A stretch of DNA of 64,000 bases from a virus. Below, one piece after another: positions 9,293 through 16,771 of this stretch (position 1 is the stretch's first letter; every line of letters begins with the position of its first letter). Where the stretch lies: IMG/VR virus record IMGVR_UViG_3300048592_000962, positions 1 through 64,000 of that record, one strand, 5' to 3'. The notes below the pieces were generated by a model. That model did no database searches. It saw only the letters and a program-made list of their open reading frames with translations, and was not told the DNA's origin. Made by a program: the position numbers and the translations under genes.

Positions 9293-10429
9293 CTACAGCG
9301 GCTCGTATCCGAGGTAGTCAGCGAAGAAGCTCGGACACTTGGCTCCGTTGCACCGAGGCCCCCCCAGATGGGGGCAGACGAACCCCTGGGTGGCGATGGT
9401 GTCGCAGCGAATGGGCGTCATGCCGGAGGTCTGCGACCACTTCCGTTCGGTTTCGTCCGATCGGTAGCGGTGGTCGAAGGAGCTGATCTCGTGGAAGGCT
9501 CGTCGGCCGGCCTCGCCGTACCGCTGGAGCTGCGTCGCGGCGGCGATCCACATGGCGTACGACTGCTCGCCTGGCTGTCGCATGAACCGGAAGAACTCGC
9601 AGTGCGACAGCACGAAGTCCAGCTTCGCGTCGTCGCCCGCAAGCACGGGGAGGGTGTGCCCCCCGAACTGTCTTGGGCCTGCGGCCAGCTCGGCGGGGCG
9701 TTTGTCCCCCACGAGCGCGACCATCGATGCGACGGTGGGCTTGTCGTCGTGGTCGAGCGCCGTCACCACGTGTTCCCAGTGCTTGCCGTCGGGCTCGAAG
9801 TCTCCGGAGGCCACCTCGTACGGATCTAACGGCAGCGACCCACCCCGCCGCTTCGCGTGCCCCTTGTGCAGGGGAGCACCAATCAGGTTTCCGAGTGCGC
9901 GAGGCCCTCGCTTCGGAGCCCGGCTGTCCAAGGTGTCCTGCGGAGGGATCAAACGGTCGAAGCTACTCGCCGTCCCCACGTCCGCCTCGTCAATCCACCA
10001 CGTCATCCAACGCCGTGCAATCCACGCCGGCACCGGCTCATCAAAAAGCACCCGAACATGCGCTCCATCAGCGCTTCTCGATAGGTTCACGAACGGAACG
10101 ACGCCCGAGTCGATCATCCAGGTCACGAGCCGCTGCACGTCGGCTTTCCAGTTGGTGCCTGGGCGCTTGCCATCGAAGTCTGCCGCGATCCATCGAACGA
10201 GAGGAGCATCGCTCGCCGGAATCAATGCGTAGGTACCAACTTCGGTCAATCCAAGCAAATGCCGTCTCGCCGCAGACTCATCGAGCGGCACCCAGACCGG
10301 TCGCCATCGCTCTTGACGATCGCGAGAACCATCGTCGCGAATCTCCACGTCTGCCGAACGCGTAGCAAAAACATCATCCGCACCACGGACAAGCCGAAGG
10401 AACAGAGATGTTTTGTCGCTAGCATTCAT
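9293..10429 (-). CDS. Archaeo-eukaryotic-type primase (AEP), 378 aa
   Basis: ATG 10429 overlaps the previous stop as ATGA. Metal-binding motif I is AADFDGK (around residues 83-88). Motif II is SRSADGAHV (117-125), the sxH signature of AEP primases of the TOTE/viral primase-polymerase type. A PriCT-like helical segment (RRAFHEISSFDHRYRSDET) follows, then a C-terminal Cys cluster (CDTIATQGFVCPH, CNGAKC) that can bind zinc. With the downstream helicase this forms a viral primase-helicase pair for genome replication. Confidence 0.82.
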   Translation of the reverse strand: MNASDKTSLFLRLVRGADDVFATRSADVEIRDDGSRDRQERWRPVWVPLDESAARRHLLGLTEVGTYALIPASDAPLVRWIAADFDGKRPGTNWKADVQRLVTWMIDSGVVPFVNLSRSADGAHVRVLFDEPVPAWIARRWMTWWIDEADVGTASSFDRLIPPQDTLDSRAPKRGPRALGNLIGAPLHKGHAKRRGGSLPLDPYEVASGDFEPDGKHWEHVVTALDHDDKPTVASMVALVGDKRPAELAAGPRQFGGHTLPVLAGDDAKLDFVLSHCEFFRFMRQPGEQSYAMWIAAATQLQRYGEAGRRAFHEISSFDHRYRSDETERKWSQTSGMTPIRCDTIATQGFVCPHLGGPRCNGAKCPSFFADYLGYEPL

Positions 10430-10761
10430 GCGCTCGGATTCCACTTGCCGTCCACCACTGTGTGCTCACAAAAGAAGTCGATCACTGGCATCATGCGGCT
10501 TTGCGGCCATCCCTGTATGTTAGCTGACTCAACATACGACATGTCGCATTCGCCGACAGCGACGATCTCTCTTCCCTTCTTTCGCGCACACGCTTCGCTA
10601 CAGAAGTCTCCGTATGCGAAGAATCCATCGTTCTCGTGGTTGTTGACCAGGTACAGCTGCCACAAGTTGTCGTTCCAGTCGAAGAACTTGCCGCAGTCAG
10701 CGCAAGGCGCAATCTTCGCTCCCAACGCGATCGCGGCATCTATTTTTTCGTCGGCAGACAT
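10426..10761 (-). CDS. Small zinc-binding protein, 111 aa
   Basis: ATG 10761 with GAAGGAAC upstream. It has CADCGKFF near residue 20 and FCSEACARKKG near residue 53, together a Cys4-type treble-clef or ribbon (FCS-CA as in MYND/TRASH-like fingers). It lies between another Cys-rich protein and the primase in one operon. Role unknown; nucleic-acid or protein binding is likely. Confidence 0.6.
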   Translation of the reverse strand: MSADEKIDAAIALGAKIAPCADCGKFFDWNDNLWQLYLVNNHENDGFFAYGDFCSEACARKKGREIVAVGECDMSYVESANIQGWPQSRMMPVIDFFCEHTVVDGKWNPSA

Positions 10762-11189
10762 CTTCCGTTCCTTCTTCGAGGAGACATCTGAGACACCCTG
10801 CGCTCGTGGTACTCGCGAATCATGTCCTCGATTCGTTTTACCTGAAGCAGCGCAGCTCCAGCCTGGACCCGATCTGGGAGCAACCGAAGAGTCTGAAGAG
10901 AAGACCAGCTATACCCAAAGCTTCGCGCAATCTCATGCGCACTCAACGAGTCGACGAACTTCTTGCGTACTTCAAAGCACTCATCACCGCACAGGACGGC
11001 GATAATTCTCGACCTTGCCGACTGGTTGTTCGTCCTGTACTCGAATCGTGCCCGAAGCACTGAGTAGTATAGCGGAAATCGAATCACAATCTTGCGTTGG
11101 CACTGGTGACACTCTGTGATTCCATCTCCCGCGCCAAGTTTCACCATGATCTCTTGAAGCTCTTCGACCTCACTCGTATCGTCGCTCAT
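10740..11189 (-). CDS. Zinc-finger protein with HTH-like segment, 149 aa
   Basis: ATG 11189 overlaps the exonuclease end. CHQCQRK (about residue 27) and CGDEC (about 67) form a Cys4 ribbon. This is followed by 'LSAHEIARSFGYSWSSLQTLRL', which looks like a short helix-turn-helix. It could be a small regulator or replisome accessory protein. No family recognised. Confidence 0.55.
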   Translation of the reverse strand: MSDDTSEVEELQEIMVKLGAGDGITECHQCQRKIVIRFPLYYSVLRARFEYRTNNQSARSRIIAVLCGDECFEVRKKFVDSLSAHEIARSFGYSWSSLQTLRLLPDRVQAGAALLQVKRIEDMIREYHERRVSQMSPRRRNGRCLPTKK

Positions 11190-11871
11190 AGGGGTAGCCC
11201 TTCTTGGCGAACCACTCTGCGCGCTCGTTGTCGTGCACTCGGTCGAGCGCCTCTTGCCTTCGGATCAGCTCGAACATGGTGTACGGAGGGATCTCGTTGT
11301 CCTGAGCCATCGCAAACAACAGCTTCCCCGTCGCCTCCGCGTCGTCGGTGGCTCGGTGGGCCGATTCGATACTGATGTCTTTGCGTTTGCAGGCTTCGAC
11401 GAGTTTGTTGCCGGCCCAGATCCCATGCTTGTGGCGAACCCACACCACAGGGTCGATCCAGCGAAACGCCGAGTTGAACATCGGTACCGTGACGGTCGAT
11501 AGATCGAGCCCAGTCAGCCGACCAAGCTCAGACGTCCAGAATCGTTCGTCGAAGAGCCCGTTGTACGCGCAAGGCCACGCATCCCGAGTCATCCAGAGAA
11601 GCCGCGGCAGAGAGGCTTGAAATCGTGGGGCGGATGCGACATCGGCAGTCGTGATCCCATGGATCTTCGACGCCTCCTCGGGGACGTCTCGCCCTGGGTG
11701 CAGGAGCGTCCCCCACTTCGCAACGAGTCGTCGGTTCTCGAACCGAGCCACGCCCAGCTCGATGATGCGGTCGTTTTCGGGCGATAGCCCGGTGGTCTCG
11801 ACGTCGAATACGACGATCGCGTGTTCGTACCAAGGTCGAAACCAGTTTCCCGTGTTCGCTCCGGGGATCAT
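11170..11871 (-). CDS. DnaQ-like 3'-5' exonuclease, 233 aa
   Basis: ATG 11871 overlaps the helicase stop (ATGA) and has GGAGGAATGG upstream; a longer frame is only overlap with the helicase. DEDD motifs: VFDVETTG (D23, E25), NGLFDERF (D108) and HRATDD (H172, D177), i.e. the DEDDh class. The C-terminal extension (MFELIRRQEALDRVHDNERAEWFAKKGYP) recalls bacterial 3'-5' exonucleases acting near DNA polymerases. Probable proofreading or recombination exonuclease; no polymerase gene is seen in the window. Confidence 0.85.
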   Translation of the reverse strand: MIPGANTGNWFRPWYEHAIVVFDVETTGLSPENDRIIELGVARFENRRLVAKWGTLLHPGRDVPEEASKIHGITTADVASAPRFQASLPRLLWMTRDAWPCAYNGLFDERFWTSELGRLTGLDLSTVTVPMFNSAFRWIDPVVWVRHKHGIWAGNKLVEACKRKDISIESAHRATDDAEATGKLLFAMAQDNEIPPYTMFELIRRQEALDRVHDNERAEWFAKKGYPYERRYE

Positions 11872-14800
11872 CCATTCCTCCGGCGAAAGTCTACGATCAG
11901 TCGAGCGGCCTCGCCCTTCGTCAGCGGATGCTGCGACTCTTTGACTGCGATCCTGTTCACCCTCAGGAAAGCAAGCTGCTTTTCGGTTGCGGGCACGCGC
12001 ATCTTTCTGTCGCGCTCGACCTGAAGAATCAGGATCATGTCCGAAGCTTCGCCCATCGTTTCTGGGAGCGTGGCTTCTTTTGCCCCGAGGTTCAGCAGGT
12101 ATGTCCGCTGTTTCTTCGACATCGGAAGCTTTCGCCATGACGCACTTTCGAGTAGAGCTGCCTCCTCGATTTCCAGGTCGTCTTCTACGCCGTCCGTCAC
12201 GTCGATGAAGCTGAGCGACTCCAGGTGTGCGCCGTCGTCGTCGTCTGCAAACTCGGCGTGGTCTCCGCGCCAGGAATAGAGGTCGCGCTGCCGACGCGCG
12301 TTGAAGAAGCGGTCCATCTCGCCTTCAACCATGCCGTAGGCCAGCTCGAAGTCGATGGGGTCTCGAACCACCTCACGGGCGGGGAGGTGTCGACGCTTGG
12401 GGCGCTGGTCGAAGAACGAGATCACGCACTTGTGGCGAGCGCGGTCGGACCATGAGCACAGGTAGTATCCGATCCGTGGGATCTGAAGCACCCACCCAAT
12501 ATCAGTCTCTCGCCATTGGTAGCGAGTCTTCGAGGGGCGCCGAGAAATCTCGAACGCCTCACCGCGAATCCGTGCCTCCCGGACCTCCGGAAGCTCCTCC
12601 TCGTCTTCCTCGGGCTGTTCACCGTTCGCGCGTCGCTCTGCGCCGTCGGATACCGCGAGGTTCGGATCGAACCCGGCGAGGGACGCAAGCTGCACCGGCT
12701 GGTGCTTCTCCGAGTTGCCGACACAATCGATGACGAGGCATTCTGTTTTGCCAGGCCAAGGACGCAGACCGCGACCCATGCAGTTGCCGACAATTGAGAC
12801 TTTTCCGTTTCTCCGAACGAAGATGGCGCCAGTTTCAGACTCTACACACCACACGCGCTCACTAGCAATAGAATCGACCACGCTCCACGTTGGACGACCA
12901 TCTGATGAGCGCGTAACCATCGACCATTCACGGTCCGGACTCCCGTGCAGCATGCAGATGGTTGAGTCAAACCTTGCATTACACCTGTATCCAGACCTGA
13001 CTAGCAGCGATTGCAGCTGACTCCCGAGGCGGTGGTTAGCGGTAGACACCGAAAAAGAGTGCCTCTCGTAATCTTCCGGCTGAAACTTGGCTCCGTTGCC
13101 ATCGAGTACCGCGGACATGAGAACTCCGACCTGCCTCGAAGAAAGCAGGTCAAACCGCTCCGTCAGCGACTTACCATCGTGCCCGATCCAATCTGACAGC
13201 CTGTCCCAGCCCGTGAGATGTTTGTCTCGTCCACGAGGTTTACCCTTCGAAATCCACCACTTGTTCATTTGGTAGTTTCGCTTGAAGTTCGACGCGCCGC
13301 TCTTCCTGCTGTAGCCAAACTTGAATCCACAGTCGCGGATGCACGACTCTATTCGCCGAACAACTTCTGGGTACTTGTCGGACTGCGATATGGTGATCTG
13401 GTTGTTCTTCCTGTTCAGGTTTCCGTCGGTTAGAAGATACCCAATGAACATGAGTTCACAATCAGCGATAAGAGCGCAGTCAGTGTCATCACGTTTTACG
13501 CACGACACTGGTACCTTTGATTCAGAAGGAATAGAGTCTGCTGAGCGAAACGAGAACGAAGAGCCTTTCCTGGGCTTGACGACCATTTGATGGCCCGCGG
13601 TCACCCTTAGAGACATGTGCGGAGATTCGATTCCGAACATGGGTTCGTCGCCAAGCTCTCTTTCTGTTCGAGAAAGCACCGGAGACCATCGCCAGTCCTC
13701 GTTCTCCACGTCAAAGGCTGCCAGCTGAACGTTTTCTAGGCTATCGCCGATTCCTTTCCACCCGGCACTGGTCAGCACTTCCGTTTTTTCGTCTAGACAC
13801 TGAATGTAAAGACCCTGGCTTTGCGTTGGTCGAGCAAACAGAACGCACTCAATCGAAGGCTCGTCGAATCCTTCGGTGAGGACCTCGCAACTAACAAGTA
13901 GTTTCGTGGCGCCCTCGGAAAATCGAGAATAGATTGCGGTCCGATCCTTGGCCTTCGTCTTCCCATGAACGACTTCGGCCGCGTAGCCTGCATCGTTGAA
14001 GAAGCTAGCGAGCGCGACGGCGTGCTCGACGTCGACAGCAAACACGATGGTCTTTCGGTTGTGGCCGAATTGCATCCAGGAGTGGACGATGGCTTCGTGT
14101 ACCCGAGGCTGGTTCAGTAGCTTGGACAGCTGGCTGGACGAGTAGTCGCCGCCTTCGGTACGAACGCGATCGAGGTCGAGGTCGATGTTGACGCGAAATC
14201 CTTTGGGGGGGACGAGGTATCCGTCGCGGATCAGATCGAACGAGTTTCGTTCGTAGCAGACCGTGTCGAAGACGAGGTCGAGCGCGACGCCGTCGCTCCG
14301 TCCTGGGGTGGCGGTCATCCCCATGACGCGTACGTCAGGGTTGGTGGCGCGAACGGATTGGATGACGCGAAGCCACTGGGGGCTCACGGCGTGGTGAGCT
14401 TCGTCGAGGATGAGGAGGTCGAACCGGCCAGCGTTGAGCACCTGGTCGAGCCGCCGCCCGTCTTTGCCTCCGAGGGTCTGTACGGAGGCGATGGTCACGT
14501 CGATGTGCGGACCGACCTCGTTGCGGGAGGCCTGGACGAGGCCGGTGGTGAGGTCGCCTCCGGCCATGCGGATCTTCTCCTGCGTCTGGACCAGCAGTTC
14601 CTTCCGGTGTGCGAGGAAAAGCGTTCGTGCGCCCCGAGCCTCCTTGAAGGCTCGTGCGAGCGCCGAAGCGATGACCGTTTTTCCGCCGCCTGTCGCGATC
14701 ACGACCAGCGGAGCCCTGTGTCCCGAGTGCCACGAGCGCTGCACCGATTCCACGGCGTCGCGCTGGTAGGGTCGGAGAGGGAGGAGGCTGCTGTCTCGGA

Positions 14801-14993
14801 TCGGAAGAAGGTCGGCCTGCGCCGCTTGCTCGGCGCGCTGTGCCTGTTCGTCGAGAATCCCAGGTCCAAGTGCTCGCACGTGAAGCTGGCCGGGCTCGCC
14901 TGGTTGTCCAGTCCAGTCGAGCCACCACCTTTCGTCCACGTCCGTCACCATCGGCGGCGTGTAGACGCCGAGAGGCATGCGCACGAAGGGCAT
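11868..14993 (-). CDS. SF2 DEAH helicase interrupted by an intein, 1041 aa
   Basis: ATG 14993 shares one base with the previous stop (TGATG) and follows AAGGGCGG. Host motifs: RPYQRDAV Q-region (~74-81), TGGGKT Walker A (101-106), DEAH (197-200), TATP (227-230), and motif VI split as 'SQGLYIQ | CMGRGLRP'. Removing the 339-residue intein leaves a ~702-aa helicase of the SSL2/RecQ-like restriction-helicase type. The C-terminal ~100 residues contain 'KQRTYLLNLGAKEATLPETMGEA', a small helical DNA-binding-like module. It probably remodels replication or recombination intermediates. Self-splicing is needed to restore motif VI. Confidence 0.85.
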   Translation of the reverse strand: MPFVRMPLGVYTPPMVTDVDERWWLDWTGQPGEPGQLHVRALGPGILDEQAQRAEQAAQADLLPIRDSSLLPLRPYQRDAVESVQRSWHSGHRAPLVVIATGGGKTVIASALARAFKEARGARTLFLAHRKELLVQTQEKIRMAGGDLTTGLVQASRNEVGPHIDVTIASVQTLGGKDGRRLDQVLNAGRFDLLILDEAHHAVSPQWLRVIQSVRATNPDVRVMGMTATPGRSDGVALDLVFDTVCYERNSFDLIRDGYLVPPKGFRVNIDLDLDRVRTEGGDYSSSQLSKLLNQPRVHEAIVHSWMQFGHNRKTIVFAVDVEHAVALASFFNDAGYAAEVVHGKTKAKDRTAIYSRFSEGATKLLVSCEVLTEGFDEPSIECVLFARPTQSQGLYIQCLDEKTEVLTSAGWKGIGDSLENVQLAAFDVENEDWRWSPVLSRTERELGDEPMFGIESPHMSLRVTAGHQMVVKPRKGSSFSFRSADSIPSESKVPVSCVKRDDTDCALIADCELMFIGYLLTDGNLNRKNNQITISQSDKYPEVVRRIESCIRDCGFKFGYSRKSGASNFKRNYQMNKWWISKGKPRGRDKHLTGWDRLSDWIGHDGKSLTERFDLLSSRQVGVLMSAVLDGNGAKFQPEDYERHSFSVSTANHRLGSQLQSLLVRSGYRCNARFDSTICMLHGSPDREWSMVTRSSDGRPTWSVVDSIASERVWCVESETGAIFVRRNGKVSIVGNCMGRGLRPWPGKTECLVIDCVGNSEKHQPVQLASLAGFDPNLAVSDGAERRANGEQPEEDEEELPEVREARIRGEAFEISRRPSKTRYQWRETDIGWVLQIPRIGYYLCSWSDRARHKCVISFFDQRPKRRHLPAREVVRDPIDFELAYGMVEGEMDRFFNARRQRDLYSWRGDHAEFADDDDGAHLESLSFIDVTDGVEDDLEIEEAALLESASWRKLPMSKKQRTYLLNLGAKEATLPETMGEASDMILILQVERDRKMRVPATEKQLAFLRVNRIAVKESQHPLTKGEAARLIVDFRRRNG
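12783..13799 (-). other. LAGLIDADG intein, 339 aa
   Basis: Begins at Cys (CLDEKTEVLTSAGWKGI, block A). Block B is RVTAGHQMVV with the TxxH motif. Two LAGLIDADG-like segments follow: 'LMFIGYLLTDGNL' and 'GVLMSAVLDGNG', indicating a homing endonuclease domain. It ends with 'RRNGKVSIVGN' before a Cys +1. The penultimate residue is Gly, not the usual His, although the terminal Asn and Cys +1 are intact. Composition looks AT-richer than the flanks, consistent with horizontal entry. Insertion in helicase motif VI is a typical conserved-site choice. Confidence 0.88.
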
Positions 14994-15538
14994 CAGCCGC
15001 CCTTGGATGAGACGGAGTTGATCAGCGACTCGATCTCGTTGTCCAAGTACCATCGCGCCTTGCGCAGGTCATCGATCGCGGATTCGCCGGACTTCTTTCC
15101 AGCTCGCGCGATGTACTTGATCGCATTCCCGAGAGCGAACCCGAGCTTCCAGGCTCGGATGACCTTGATGGCTTCGTACGGGTTGTCCTTCCCGCCGTAG
15201 TGCGCCGGGTGGTCAACCTTGGGGGACGAGGCGATGTCAGCCGGCCGGTTGGCGAGAAGGCTGAGCAGATTCTCGCGAAACGCCTGGACGTTTGCGATTC
15301 GATACACGGTGCCGTTCGATTCAAAACCATCGGGGCCGTGAAACGAGATATAGCTGTATCGCTTGGTTGATGGCTCCTGCGCCTGGAAAAGCGCGTGCAC
15401 TGAGCGCAGCTCTCCCCAGGGTAGACAGGCAAAGACCACCTTCGTCAGCCCCTGCCCTGGCGAGTAGACTTGAACGGATCTACCACCATCCGTGGTCTCA
15501 ACGAACAGATCGATATCTGAGCGAACGTCAAGTTTCAT
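14993..15538 (-). CDS. DUF3310 family protein, 181 aa
   Basis: ATG 15538. The C-terminal half contains VDHPAHYGGKDNPYEAIKV, then LGNAIKYIARAGKK and 'IDDLRKARWYLDNEI', the signature of the phage DUF3310 family (small helical proteins sometimes linked to nucleotide metabolism). The N-terminal ~110 residues are a separate beta-rich domain. Coupled upstream of the SF2 helicase. Molecular role not established. Confidence 0.75.
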   Translation of the reverse strand: MKLDVRSDIDLFVETTDGGRSVQVYSPGQGLTKVVFACLPWGELRSVHALFQAQEPSTKRYSYISFHGPDGFESNGTVYRIANVQAFRENLLSLLANRPADIASSPKVDHPAHYGGKDNPYEAIKVIRAWKLGFALGNAIKYIARAGKKSGESAIDDLRKARWYLDNEIESLINSVSSKGG

Positions 15539-15731
15539 TGTTTACCACCTGAAGAGCTTTGCGAAAGCGACGCGGAAAGAATCCGCAGTGGTCTTGCTCG
15601 TCTGTTGAACCAAACATCGCGACGCAGCGATTGCGGTGCACGCAGGTGCCACACGACTCGCCTTGCGGTAGCTCCATGCACGTATCTTTCGTGCACGCCT
15701 CGTCAACGCAGCAGCCTGGTTTGTGGGTCAT
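15528..15731 (-). CDS. Cys-rich small protein, 67 aa
   Basis: ATG 15731 overlaps the previous stop and has GGAGG upstream. It has nine cysteines (GCCVDEAC, DTC, SCGTCVHRNRC, HCGFF), matching a common type of short phage zinc-binding proteins ending in a CGFFP-like motif. Function unknown. Confidence 0.6.
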   Translation of the reverse strand: MTHKPGCCVDEACTKDTCMELPQGESCGTCVHRNRCVAMFGSTDEQDHCGFFPRRFRKALQVVNNET

Positions 15732-15913
15732 CAGGCTCCTCCAAGCTTCACAATTTCTCTCGCCACCCGCTGAGAAAGCCCTGCCTGAATCGTACGTTTC
15801 AACGCACTAGAAGACCACTCTGCGCCAAAGTGTTTCTTCCCCGCCGCTCGCAGCTCTCGTACGGTCATCGTTGGTATTTGTCGATACAGCTCACGCGCTT
15901 CTTCGAGTGTCAT
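15731..15913 (-). CDS. Small HTH-like protein, 60 aa
   Basis: I chose ATG 15913 (MTLEEARELYRQIP) because AGGAG lies ten bases upstream; a longer frame would only overlap the preceding gene. Compact helical sequence with 'TVRELRAAGKKHFGAEWSSSALKRTI', which could be a DNA-binding tri-helix. Family unknown. Confidence 0.5.
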   Translation of the reverse strand: MTLEEARELYRQIPTMTVRELRAAGKKHFGAEWSSSALKRTIQAGLSQRVAREIVKLGGA

Positions 15914-16127
15914 GGTCCGCCTCTCCTTCTTCGCGTTGGCGCCGTCTCCAGTCTCGTGCGCGTTCGATGGACGACCATACAGCTCCGTGTTCGTCGACGT
16001 GGAGCCAGTGGAGTCTTCCGCAGGAAGCGCAGCGCACAACGGTCCCGTCGGAGAACTCGCCGAAGTCGGCTCCGGTGAGCGAGCCGCCGCATCCTCTGGC
16101 GAGGCATCTGTCGATACGTTTCGTCAT
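15891..16127 (-). CDS. Zinc-ribbon protein, 78 aa
   Basis: ATG 16127 with GAGG five bases upstream. CLARGCGGSL and VRCASCGRLHWLH give a Cys4/His ribbon, followed by a basic helix (ERARDWRRRQREE). It is preceded by a perfect 16-bp palindrome, so it may be under its own control. Role unknown. Confidence 0.55.
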   Translation of the reverse strand: MTKRIDRCLARGCGGSLTGADFGEFSDGTVVRCASCGRLHWLHVDEHGAVWSSIERARDWRRRQREEGEADHDTRRSA

Positions 16128-16146
16128 GATTACCTCGAACCGAAAT

Positions 16147-16162
16147 CAGAACGCGCGTTCTG
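16147..16162. promoter_or_regulatory. 16-bp perfect palindrome, operator-like
   Basis: CAGAACGCGCGTTCTG is its own reverse complement and ends 20 bases upstream of the start codon at 16127. This fits a dimeric repressor site. The binding protein is unknown; candidates encoded nearby are the HTH proteins at 18092-18391 and 20737-21222. Confidence 0.45.
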
Positions 16163-16175
16163 TGTTCGGTTCGAG

Positions 16176-16276
16176 GCTCGACTTCGAGCGCTGAGCGGAT
16201 TGCAGAATCGGGTTGCAGTAGCCCCGTGTTCTGACACCGCACGACGCTGCAATCCGCTCAGGACTCGAAGTCGAGC
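16176..16276. repeat. Long intergenic stem-loop (30-bp arms)
   Basis: Arms 16176-16205 and 16247-16276 pair at 28 of 30 positions (shared core CTGAGCGGATTGCAG) around a 41-base loop. It fills most of the spacer between 16283-16771 and 15891-16127. No T-run follows. It could be an RNA processing or stability structure, a small-RNA source or a DNA-binding cruciform. Confidence 0.75.
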
Positions 16277-16282
16277 GACGGG

Positions 16283-16771
16283 TCAGATGAGGTCTTCTGC
16301 GTCGGGCTCTTCGGCGCTGTCCACCTTGGTGACGTTGGCGAAAATCGGCGTCGGCTCTTCGGGGCTGCGTGGTTGGCCGCGACGATGGCGCACCATGATC
16401 TTCACGGGTTTGTTCACCAAGTGGTCCGTGTTGAATCCGGCGTCCGTGAAGGGAATCGCGGCGGCGTCGAGGAGCATGCGGAGGTCGTGTCGGCGAAGCG
16501 CCGAGATCTCCAGGTTCGACGGGTCGTGCTCCAGGACGTAATCCTGGAACACGCGTCGACCGCGCAGCGTCTCGTCTTCGGGCGTCTTGACGCCGAACAA
16601 GATCTGGAACTCCACCGAGATCTTCTGCTTCGGCGGGTCCGCCTTGGTCATCCCCACTGCGACCTGCATGATGATGGCTTGGTACTCGCCTTCGGGAATC
16701 AGCTCGCGCTTCGGCGGCACCTTCGCGTCGTCGCTCTTCAGATCTGGATGCGTCACCTTGACTTCAGCCAC
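16283..16771 (-). CDS. DUF669-like ssDNA-associated protein, 162 aa
   Basis: GTG 16771 with AAGGAGG upstream, overlapping the preceding gene by 8 bases. The pattern 'IPEGEYQAIIMQVAVG ... ISVEFQILFG ... LRGRRVFQDYVL' matches the beta-barrel profile of phage DUF669 proteins, which accompany recombination/annealing proteins. The acidic C-terminus (EEPDAEDLI) resembles SSB-like tails. Likely OB-fold-like replication/recombination accessory. Confidence 0.6.
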   Translation of the reverse strand: MAEVKVTHPDLKSDDAKVPPKRELIPEGEYQAIIMQVAVGMTKADPPKQKISVEFQILFGVKTPEDETLRGRRVFQDYVLEHDPSNLEISALRRHDLRMLLDAAAIPFTDAGFNTDHLVNKPVKIMVRHRRGQPRSPEEPTPIFANVTKVDSAEEPDAEDLI

